Below, piece after piece: positions 56,689 through 64,000 of a DNA stretch of 64,000 nt. Numbering within the stretch: the stretch's first letter is position 1; the number at the start of each line of letters is the position of its first letter. The notes below the pieces were generated by a model. It saw only the letters and a list, made by a program, of their open reading frames with translations. It ran no database searches and was not told the origin of the DNA. A program made the position numbers and the translations under genes. The stretch is from positions 1 through 64,000 of the forward strand of contig CAZWXI010000002.1 in NCBI GenBank assembly GCA_964637845.1, read 5' to 3'. Source of the DNA: PGYU01 sp964637845 (GTDB lineage: Bacteria > Bacteroidota > Ignavibacteria > Kapaibacteriales > UBA2268).

Positions 56689-57708
56689 ATGCAAGTTTTC
56701 AAAAACATATCGCTCAAAGATTATAACACTCTTGCAATAGATTCAATTGCAAGAGAATTTTTTATTATCGAAGCTGCTGATGAATTGCGAGAACTTCACA
56801 ATAGCGGATTTTTCAGGGATTCTTATGTCAAAATTTTAGGTGAGGGTTCAAACATTTTGATTAAAGATGCCATTGTTGAATCACCAATTTTAAAAATAAG
56901 CAACAAAGGCATCACTTGGAAGGAGATTCATGGGGAAGTATTTGTTACGGCTCAAGCAGGGGAGAACTGGCACAACTTTCTCGAGTTTTGTCTCGATAAA
57001 GGTTTTCATGGTCTTGAGAATCTCGCATTAATTCCCGGGACAGTTGGTGCAGCACCAATTCAGAACATAGGCGCTTATGGTGTTGAACAATCAGAATGTT
57101 TCAATTCTTTAGAAGCATTTTCACTTGAAACAGGTGAGTTCCAAATATATGATTTTGAACATTGTCACTTTGGCTATCGTGACTCTTTTTTTAAGAAATA
57201 TATGGGTAAATTCATCATTACATCGGTAACATATCGCCTTAACACAGTATTCAATCCAGTCATAAAATATACAGATATTGTCAAAACTTTTGAAAATGTT
57301 GAATCCGAAGCGATAATGCCAAGAGCGTTATTTGACACCATTTGCAGTATTCGCAGAAATAAACTTCCATATCCCGACAAATTGCCAAATGCCGGAAGTT
57401 TTTTCAAAAATCCCCAAATTTCTTATCGACATTATAATAATCTATTGGAAAAATACCCTGATTTGAGTGGCTTTCAAACTTCAGACGGAATTAAACTACA
57501 CGCAGGAAAATTGATAGATTTGGTTGGGCTCAAGGGATTTAGGAATCCCAAAAACACTGATGCCGCAGTTTCGGATAAACACGCTTTGGTGCTTGTGAAT
57601 TTTGGTAATTCGAGCGGTGAAGATATTCTTGAATTATCCGAGATTATTCGTAGCAAGGTATTGGCAATATTCGATATTCATTTAGAGCGGGAAGTCAATT
57701 TACTGTAA
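56689..57708 (+). CDS. murB: UDP-N-acetylenolpyruvoylglucosamine reductase
   Basis: MurB reduces the enolpyruvyl group to make UDP-MurNAc in peptidoglycan synthesis, using FAD and NADPH. This type I enzyme (339 residues) shows the FAD-binding LGEGSNILI and LIPGTVGAAPIQNIGAYG, FGYRDSFF, and the catalytic serine in NAGSFFKNP. The C-terminal glutamate is in HLEREVNLL. Its last 14 bases overlap the end of the convergent membrane-protein gene. No other mur gene is adjacent. Confidence 0.95.
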   Translation: MQVFKNISLKDYNTLAIDSIAREFFIIEAADELRELHNSGFFRDSYVKILGEGSNILIKDAIVESPILKISNKGITWKEIHGEVFVTAQAGENWHNFLEFCLDKGFHGLENLALIPGTVGAAPIQNIGAYGVEQSECFNSLEAFSLETGEFQIYDFEHCHFGYRDSFFKKYMGKFIITSVTYRLNTVFNPVIKYTDIVKTFENVESEAIMPRALFDTICSIRRNKLPYPDKLPNAGSFFKNPQISYRHYNNLLEKYPDLSGFQTSDGIKLHAGKLIDLVGLKGFRNPKNTDAAVSDKHALVLVNFGNSSGEDILELSEIIRSKVLAIFDIHLEREVNLL

Positions 57709-58705
57709 AAATGTCTCTATTTAATGAGTTAGTCAATATCAAATTAAGAAAAACGGGCATCCATAGTCTGAGTTCTATCAAATATCCCCCAACAAAGCAT
57801 ACTAAGAAATAGGGCAAAGAAAACAGTAAACTATAAATCGCTATATTTGTTTGCATTTGAGAATTGAGCCTTGAAATCAACAAAAAACAAACTCCTACAA
57901 GAAATGTCAAACCAGCATAATTATATATACTGAATAGATTTGATACTACCGTTACTTCTTGAATGGTGGATTGTTCGAAACCAAGTATGAGTCTTAGTAG
58001 AAAATAAGTAATCAACCAAACGCATATACTTATTATTAAATCTCGTTGAGTATTTCTATCATGAAATTTTCCACTTGCGATTATTATCGCACCGTGTACA
58101 GCTAATATCAATGCGGAGGATTCGCGATTAGTAGTAGCGATAATCAGTATGATTAAATAGGTAAAAAAGGAATGGTTATTAGCTTTCTTTAAATGTCGAA
58201 TCAAAAAATTAACAGCAAGTATGTGCAAAAAATAAGATATGTTGTCGTATGGTACCACTACGAATTGCGTGATAGCTAATAATGAGTTATAAATCAAGAT
58301 TTCATTGACTGGGTGTGAGTTATCGCGACTATCATTAGTTTTAGAAATGAAATACAATAAACCTATTGATGAAAGCACCGTAAAAATAGTATTAAGCATG
58401 AAGTATGACATATATACATGCGATTCAGCTTCGAAAGTATTTGTTATTACGTGGATTTTTTGGACGGTGTCAAAATCAGCCCTAAAATCTCTCAGCAATT
58501 CAAACAAAAATATCATTAAGTATTTGCTCAAAATACGATACTTGTATATGCCTGATTCATACTGCTCGATATAGCCTGCTTCCGTGAAGCTTCCACTTGT
58601 ATATGCAGTTGTAAAATAAAAACTGATAATTATTTGAAAAATCAACGGTATGACAATACATAAAGTCGCAAAAATCAGAATTTTTCTGATTATGTGCATC
58701 TTCAT
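57695..58705 (-). CDS. Polytopic inner-membrane protein, GT-C-like
   Basis: This 336-residue protein has about nine hydrophobic helices and no enzyme family I can name with confidence. After TM1 comes a loop of about 60 residues (ESGIYKYRILSKYL). Later it has TTNRESSALILAVHG and, near the end, YLIELRLWMPVFL. An early loop with charged residues, an N-R-E motif in mid-protein and an E-x-R near the last helix recall lipid-linked sugar transferases of the GT-C type; this is a weak inference. It overlaps the upstream protease gene by four bases (ATGA), so the two are co-translated. Confidence 0.72.
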   Translation of the reverse strand: MKMHIIRKILIFATLCIVIPLIFQIIISFYFTTAYTSGSFTEAGYIEQYESGIYKYRILSKYLMIFLFELLRDFRADFDTVQKIHVITNTFEAESHVYMSYFMLNTIFTVLSSIGLLYFISKTNDSRDNSHPVNEILIYNSLLAITQFVVVPYDNISYFLHILAVNFLIRHLKKANNHSFFTYLIILIIATTNRESSALILAVHGAIIIASGKFHDRNTQRDLIISICVWLITYFLLRLILGFEQSTIQEVTVVSNLFSIYNYAGLTFLVGVCFLLISRLNSQMQTNIAIYSLLFSLPYFLVCFVGGYLIELRLWMPVFLNLILTNSLNRDIFTVN

Positions 58706-61700
58706 GGTAACACAACAAATTTGTTTTTTCGTGTGAAAACTTCACGCCCGTCTGAGTTGGCTCCACTGACTTCATAAGTATAAATACCCGGTGGTACCAA
58801 ATTACCTATTTTGTCTCTGCCATCCCATTCCACACCTCCATTGCCGTTATTTTCCTGCAAACTAATTATTTCAACTCCGTCTAAACTCATGATTTTCACA
58901 GTCGCGTAATTCGTAAGATTTGCAAAAAAGATTTTTGGCTCCTCGGATAACACAATTGGATGTGGAAATACGTAAGTATCTCTGAGGTCATCAGCCGATA
59001 TAACAAAGCCCAAAGTATTGCCGGCGCCTTTTGTTATCGGTTTCCCTTCGGATGAAATTACATTGTAAGCACTGATTGTATAATCAAATCCTCGAGCACC
59101 TTTTTCACGCAAACTTTGACTAATGTTAAGGAGTACTTTGGTTGAGTCTGTTATACTCCTTTCTGCGTAAAGGACTTCACCGAAAGGTCTCATAACGTAA
59201 TTATCCCTATTTGATGCAGTTCCGTTTTCGACTGGCTCTGAATACTCAAGCTCAAGTAATGTTGGGGCAAGGAATTGCAATTTAACGAGGAAAATTTCAT
59301 CTGGTAGAACGCCTTCAGAGAATCTGAAATTTGCCGAATCCTTAGATACTAAGTTCCCGAATCTATCACGGAAACTGTTTATAACTAATTTATATTCTAC
59401 ATCAATTTCAAAATCTTCGGAGAATGTTATAATTACAGTTGAATCATATTGCGTAATTGAACTCGAACTCGTAGCGATGTAATTATTATTGTCATAAAGT
59501 AAAAATACACCCGCCGGGATATAATTATGAGGTAAAAATCCGCTAAATGCGACTTTCAGAGAATTACTTGCTACATTAATGATACTGATGAATTTTGCAG
59601 GAGCAACCGTAATTATACTCGTAATATCAGTAAAATCACTAAAGTTGTCCTTTAATTTTGAATTATAACTTCGCATGACGAATTCATATTCGCTGTTCGG
59701 TGTCATGTCATCAATTATTAGTTCATTACTGTCGGATTCAGCGATTAATATTGCGTCAATCCCGTTGTCAGTACGAACTAATTGATATATCAAGTACTCT
59801 TCGGCATCCGGCATCTTATCCCATGTGAGTTTTCCTCGGGTGTCAGTAACAGCCTCTCCGCGGAAATTAGTTGGTACTCGAGGTCCTGCAAAATCTTTCC
59901 TGTATTCGAAAAAGCGCATTGAATTGAAAGTGGAAAAACCCAATTCATTCATCCCGTTACCATCAATATCGGCAATGAGAGCAGAATTAGATAAGGTTGC
60001 GGGGTACCACCAAAATTTGTCAAAAGTCTTCGTTTTTTTATTGTATTTATAAACATACAAGTTCGGGAATGGCGAAAAGACAATTTCATCTCCGGGATCA
60101 CCGTCCAAATCACCTGCTGCAACGCCGTTTCTATATCCGAATAATGTCCTGACGAAACCTTGTTTGACGCCATAAAAGTGTTCTTTCCAAATCTCTTTGT
60201 AATTATTAAATCCATCTGATTTTAATACTCTCGCTGTCCAAATATTTGACGGAGCTTCATTGTTGGAGAATAAAACTTCGGATTCGGCAAACATGTGTAT
60301 TATTTCTTTAACACCGTCACCCTCAATGTCTGCCGAGGTCAAAAACTGATTTGAATTGGAACGTTTCGAGGAATCTGCCCATTCAAGGGTGAATTTACCG
60401 TCTCTATACTCATAAATCATGACGTTGCTATTCGTGTTCACTATACACAGTTCAGTGTTGCCGTCACCGTCTAAATCACCAATTGCCGAACCACGTGTTA
60501 TCGGAACATTAAATAAATTATTCGGTAATTCGGCTGTGGTTTTTACTCTGTATTCGCCATTAGCGTATTCGTATGCGATATAGTGTCTGTTCTGAACTTC
60601 ATATCTATAGCCGATTAGATTAGCTTTACCGGTACCGTCTAAATCAAATATTTGTTCACCCCAAAGTGTTGTTCCGGGCTGATTTCTGAAAATTTGTTTT
60701 GCAAACGGGCTGTCTCCTCGAAAGTTACCTTGCTCGGCGACAGAATTGAATTGCGCAGTGGCAAAGATTTCAGGTATTCCATCACCATTTGAATCACCCA
60801 TACCAACGGGGATCCATGCCGCTGCGGATGTATCACGTAATTTCAATTCACCGTTCTGATATTGATATACCTTTGTGGTGCCGATATTCAAACTTGACAA
60901 ATCATTTACTACAAATACCGGCTTACCGTCGCCATATAAATCATGATAATTGTTATTGATATAAGCACGATGAATTGCGTACGGTTTGGGGTCAAAATTC
61001 GATGTTGTCCATACATCATTTTCAATCTCGAATGAAAATCTATGACTTACTAAATCTCCACCGTTAGTCATGACAGTTGCTATTCCCGCATATTTCAGCC
61101 CGGGACGGACATCTGTTATTTCTACGATATGGAATTGGCTTTTGTGACGCGATTGTTTTAGAAAATGATAATCTTCATCGACCTCAGACTTATATTTTAC
61201 AGTCATTGTCCCTTTTTTATTGGTCTTAGCGGCCATTAATATGATTCTTTTATCATTTGAAAATGCATGTACGATATTGAAATATTCAAACCTTGCTGAA
61301 TCTGCTTCATTACTAATATTTATAGTTATTCTTCGCTCGATAGTTTTTTTATTTTTTAATGTCACTTCCAGTGAGATGATATATTTTCCGCTTGTTAATT
61401 CGGAAATATCAACTGTTCCTAACTTGGCGTTAATCACTTGATTTTGATAAACATCGCTTTCTAACCAACTTTCGGGCAATACTCCTTTGCCGATTTTAAG
61501 TTTATAGCTATCAAATAATGGCGTGGCTACCGACCCCAAAATATCAATACTTGGAGTTCTTCTGACGAAGAATTCTGCTTCATTCAGTGGTTGCGAAATG
61601 CTGAAAACAGATGCTCCGGCATAATTTACTGCTTCGTAAGCATCTAATATTCCCGCTCCATAGAAAACATCCCATCCCTCTGCACCTGTATCTGTTGCGG

Positions 61701-63000
61701 TTGCTGTCAATATTCCATGAATCTCTTCAGGTTTGAGAGTGGGGTCGATTTCAAATAGCATTGCTACTACTGCGGAAACATGAGGTGCGGCTATTGATGT
61801 ACCTGAAACCAAAGCGTATTTAGCACCTGTTACTGTTGTCATTACTTGCTCTCCGGGAGCAGTCAAATCAGTAAATGATCCGTAATTGCTTCTGCCGTAT
61901 CTGCCTCCGCTCGAATTCGTTCCGCCAATATTAATTACCTCGGGATATATTGAAGGGTAATGTTCTCCGAACCAACCCGTATTCCCAGCTGATGTAATCA
62001 TAACGCACCCAGCCGCATAAGCGAACTTTATTGCGTCGTACATAATTGGTGATTCATATCTTTCACCAAAACTAAAATTCAATACTTTTGCTCCATTCAT
62101 AACTGCATAGACTATCGCTTTGGCTATATCATCGGCTTCGGCGTTTCCCGATATGTCAAATGCTTTTGATGTCAACACCTTTGCCCCCGGTGCTACTGAT
62201 GCAATACCGATATTATTGTTTGTTGTGGCTGAAATCACGCCCGATACACTAGTTCCATGGTCACCTTCGTCCTCTGGAATAGGGTCGGGGTCACGATAAT
62301 CACCAAAGTTGACCACGTCTTGGTCAACGAAATCAAATCCGATTACATCGTCAATAAATCCGTTACCATCATTGTCAATGCCGTCCAAATCTCCCGAAAC
62401 GCCGTTTCTGATTTCTTTGGCGTTCCAAGCGTCAAACCTACCGTTACCGTTGATGTCTTCGGCTGTATTTATCCACAATCCGCCGATTAGGTCTGGATGC
62501 TCGAAATCAATTCCGGTGTCAATTACACCTACTATGACTCCCTTGCCTGTGGCTTTTTCCCATGCTTTTAATGCGTTTACCTGCTTCAAATTCCATTGTG
62601 TATCAAATAATGAGTCATTCGTGCGGTTGCTTCTATTAATTTTATATATGTGATTTGGTGTTATGTTGACAAATGATATATCGTTTTCAAACAATTTTTG
62701 AAGACTGTCAATCTCTAAATCTGATTTTATTTCGTAATAATTTCCAAGCATATCCAAACGTATAAGTGCATCACGGCTTAAAAACTGCGATGAGGATTTG
62801 TTTGTGCTAAGTGTGCTCTCTGAAAATACATTATGGACTTGAATATTCAATTCGTTTATGAAAGTCTTTTGCTTTAAATCGCCCATGTACTTGAGAATGT
62901 AGCTTTTATTAGCTTGGGAGTAAGCACTTATCGAGAAAAAAGACGAAATCAAATGTGCGGATAAAATTAATACTATACTTTTATTCAGTTGACTTAACAT
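58702..63000 (-). CDS. Large subtilisin-like (S8) protease with FG-GAP propeller and T9SS-like C-terminus
   Basis: ATG 63000 gives the best ribosome spacing (AAAGG five bases away) and a signal peptide (LNKSIVLILSAHLISSFFSISAYSQ). A propeptide of about 110 residues precedes the catalytic domain with D161 (GVIDTGID), H248 (EGDHGTSVSG) and S402 (GTSIAAPHVSAVV). Calcium-loop-like inserts are present (GIDNDGNGFIDD). Residues about 690-1060 hold FG-GAP/VCBS-like repeats (GDSNGDGIPEIF, GDLDGDGNTELC, ADIEGDGVKEII, ADIDGNGMNELG), as in integrin-type propellers. A fibronectin type III domain and Ig-like domains follow. The last 90 residues (VFPHPIVLSEEPKI ... GIYTYEV) look like a FlgD/T9SS sorting domain. 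It is probably a surface protease. Confidence 0.92.
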   Translation of the reverse strand: MLSQLNKSIVLILSAHLISSFFSISAYSQANKSYILKYMGDLKQKTFINELNIQVHNVFSESTLSTNKSSSQFLSRDALIRLDMLGNYYEIKSDLEIDSLQKLFENDISFVNITPNHIYKINRSNRTNDSLFDTQWNLKQVNALKAWEKATGKGVIVGVIDTGIDFEHPDLIGGLWINTAEDINGNGRFDAWNAKEIRNGVSGDLDGIDNDGNGFIDDVIGFDFVDQDVVNFGDYRDPDPIPEDEGDHGTSVSGVISATTNNNIGIASVAPGAKVLTSKAFDISGNAEADDIAKAIVYAVMNGAKVLNFSFGERYESPIMYDAIKFAYAAGCVMITSAGNTGWFGEHYPSIYPEVINIGGTNSSGGRYGRSNYGSFTDLTAPGEQVMTTVTGAKYALVSGTSIAAPHVSAVVAMLFEIDPTLKPEEIHGILTATATDTGAEGWDVFYGAGILDAYEAVNYAGASVFSISQPLNEAEFFVRRTPSIDILGSVATPLFDSYKLKIGKGVLPESWLESDVYQNQVINAKLGTVDISELTSGKYIISLEVTLKNKKTIERRITINISNEADSARFEYFNIVHAFSNDKRIILMAAKTNKKGTMTVKYKSEVDEDYHFLKQSRHKSQFHIVEITDVRPGLKYAGIATVMTNGGDLVSHRFSFEIENDVWTTSNFDPKPYAIHRAYINNNYHDLYGDGKPVFVVNDLSSLNIGTTKVYQYQNGELKLRDTSAAAWIPVGMGDSNGDGIPEIFATAQFNSVAEQGNFRGDSPFAKQIFRNQPGTTLWGEQIFDLDGTGKANLIGYRYEVQNRHYIAYEYANGEYRVKTTAELPNNLFNVPITRGSAIGDLDGDGNTELCIVNTNSNVMIYEYRDGKFTLEWADSSKRSNSNQFLTSADIEGDGVKEIIHMFAESEVLFSNNEAPSNIWTARVLKSDGFNNYKEIWKEHFYGVKQGFVRTLFGYRNGVAAGDLDGDPGDEIVFSPFPNLYVYKYNKKTKTFDKFWWYPATLSNSALIADIDGNGMNELGFSTFNSMRFFEYRKDFAGPRVPTNFRGEAVTDTRGKLTWDKMPDAEEYLIYQLVRTDNGIDAILIAESDSNELIIDDMTPNSEYEFVMRSYNSKLKDNFSDFTDITSIITVAPAKFISIINVASNSLKVAFSGFLPHNYIPAGVFLLYDNNNYIATSSSSITQYDSTVIITFSEDFEIDVEYKLVINSFRDRFGNLVSKDSANFRFSEGVLPDEIFLVKLQFLAPTLLELEYSEPVENGTASNRDNYVMRPFGEVLYAERSITDSTKVLLNISQSLREKGARGFDYTISAYNVISSEGKPITKGAGNTLGFVISADDLRDTYVFPHPIVLSEEPKIFFANLTNYATVKIMSLDGVEIISLQENNGNGGVEWDGRDKIGNLVPPGIYTYEVSGANSDGREVFTRKNKFVVLP

Positions 63001-63010
63001 CATTACCTTT

Positions 63011-63051
63011 AAAATAATTGAGTGCCAATACATAGACGTAATGGCACTCAA
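63011..63051 (-). terminator. Probable terminator between the repeat-protein and protease genes
   Basis: Ten-base perfect arms TTGAGTGCCA and TGGCACTCAA enclose 14 bases. On the minus strand the hairpin is followed by TTATTTT, so it can end the upstream transcript. It lies within 10 bases of the protease ribosome site and could also fold in that leader. Confidence 0.6.
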
Positions 63052-63103
63052 ATCTTATATTGAACTTTTAGAATTTATTGATTCTAAGTTTAGTATTTAA
63101 ACT

Positions 63104-64000
63104 TTATTTACTGTATAATGTTTTACTAATCGTTATATTTTCGGCACAATCAAGTTCTTGTACGAATTCAATTGTTTTCAAGCCGGATTTACTGACGACT
63201 ATTACATATTCACCCTTACAGATTTTTTCCCCAGTTGAAACTTTGCCCGACTTAGTCTCATACTGGTAAATAACTTTACCGTTTCGTCTCATTTGAATTT
63301 TTGCTCCATGTACCTCAGAACCATTTCCATCCAAAATTTCAAAGTTAATATTATTATCGCAGCACGGTTCCGTCGTTTTCTTGGGTTCTAATTTGAATTC
63401 ACGAGCAACGGGTTTGTCGCAATTTTCAATGTAAACATAATCTTCTAGAACATTAAACTCACCATGAGCTATGCGGACCCAGTATTTGCGGAGGCATAAT
63501 TTCTCGAAAACTACTTCGCCCGAACTGTTTGTTTTTAGCATGTTTGTATATTGATTGTCGGCTCTTGTGATTTTTACTTCGGCATTGGCAATTGGATTAT
63601 TTGTTGATTTATCAGTAACGATAATCTGCAATTCTCCGCAGCAGTCGCCGCTTTGCTCTTTAGACAAAGTTTTAGTATAGCTGATGTTCTCTTTACAATC
63701 GAAAGATTGTTGAAACTCAATTGCTTTGTAGCCCTCTTTTTTAACCACAACGCCGTATTTTCCTTTACAAATCTCTTCAAATTTTACCTTACCATCGGCA
63801 TTTGTTTTACCTTCCTTTACAACTTTTCCATTCAAATAAAGCAGTACGATTGCATCTTTGATGGGATTTTTATCATCATCTTGAATAATCAATTCTAACG
63901 AATTATCGCAGCAGTCGCCGCTTTGCTCTTTAGACAAAGTTTTAGTATAGCTGATGTTCTCTTTACAATCGAAAGATTGTTGAAACTCAATTGCTTTGTA
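63104..64000 (-). CDS. CarboxypepD_reg-like tandem repeat protein, N-terminus outside the window
   Basis: The frame is open to the right edge; the ATG at 63937 is internal to a repeat. About three Ig-like units of roughly 90 residues are present. Each starts near a Cys-Cys pair (SGDCC, SGDCC, TEPCC), holds a strand pattern like PIANAEVKI...SSGEVVFEKLCLRKYWV, and ends near a further Cys (FDCKEN, ENCDKP, LDCAEN). This resembles carboxypeptidase-regulatory-like domains used as surface modules. Four cysteines per unit suggest disulfides outside the cytoplasm. No sorting domain is seen at the C-terminus (TISKTLYSK). Function is not recognised. Confidence 0.75.
   Translation of the reverse strand, partial: YKAIEFQQSFDCKENISYTKTLSKEQSGDCCDNSLELIIQDDDKNPIKDAIVLLYLNGKVVKEGKTNADGKVKFEEICKGKYGVVVKKEGYKAIEFQQSFDCKENISYTKTLSKEQSGDCCGELQIIVTDKSTNNPIANAEVKITRADNQYTNMLKTNSSGEVVFEKLCLRKYWVRIAHGEFNVLEDYVYIENCDKPVAREFKLEPKKTTEPCCDNNINFEILDGNGSEVHGAKIQMRRNGKVIYQYETKSGKVSTGEKICKGEYVIVVSKSGLKTIEFVQELDCAENITISKTLYSK
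63637..64000 (-). repeat. Direct repeat within the CarboxypepD_reg-like gene
   Basis: Bases 63637-63730 and 63907-64000 are identical over 94 bases, a period of 270 bases (90 codons). The second copy runs to the window edge, so the identity probably extends further. Confidence 0.95.

Overview
The window comes from an AT-rich Gram-negative bacterium of the Bacteroidota/Chlorobiota (FCB) lineage. A Kapabacteria- or Ignavibacteria-like organism would fit best. The case rests on adjacent type IX secretion (T9SS) genes porU and porV, on at least four proteins ending in T9SS-type sorting domains, on secreted repeat proteins typical of this group (GEVED, DUF7948 plus SBBP, YWFN-type repeats, right-handed beta-helix), and on exact TAnnTTTG (-7-like) boxes upstream of several transcription units. 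The lineage is inferred; no rRNA gene is present.

Layout. Bases 2-15256 form a co-directional run of exported proteins: a giant modular surface protein cut by the left edge, a related 719-aa protein, a protein ending in a half-dockerin-like loop, a T9SS protein with a possible cohesin-like domain, an exported WD40 propeller, and an OmpA-type barrel. A response regulator / CHASE-PAS sensor kinase / response regulator operon follows (15288-18304). Then come metabolic genes leuC-leuD and pyk. Bases 22103-28133 are a second surface-protein island: a beta-helix protein, a protein with exact 76-residue repeats, and an SBBP propeller protein broken by a 100-N assembly gap. The last two share a nearly identical C-terminal domain and even the terminator behind it.

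Bases 28184-39601 are mostly housekeeping: an MscS channel, a lone nuoC, a TPR sensor kinase, maeB, a purine nucleoside phosphorylase operon, and gmd-fcl for GDP-L-fucose. Bases 39665-48480 hold a subtilisin-like T9SS protease followed by porU (sortase) and porV (outer-membrane shuttle), the machinery that would export and anchor many of the surface proteins here. Bases 48543-57708 carry sixA, an LCP-family gene, ppk2, an initiator tRNA-fMet, an AddA-like helicase-nuclease, fumC and murB. The right end (57695-64000, minus strand) holds a polytopic membrane protein overlapping a second subtilisin-like T9SS protease, and a tandem CarboxypepD_reg-like repeat protein cut by the window edge.

No CRISPR array, transposase, integrase or phage gene was seen. 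The most unusual content is the surface-protein biology: shared C-terminal cassettes, exact repeats, a G11 tract and alternative C-termini, served by an adjacent porU-porV pair.
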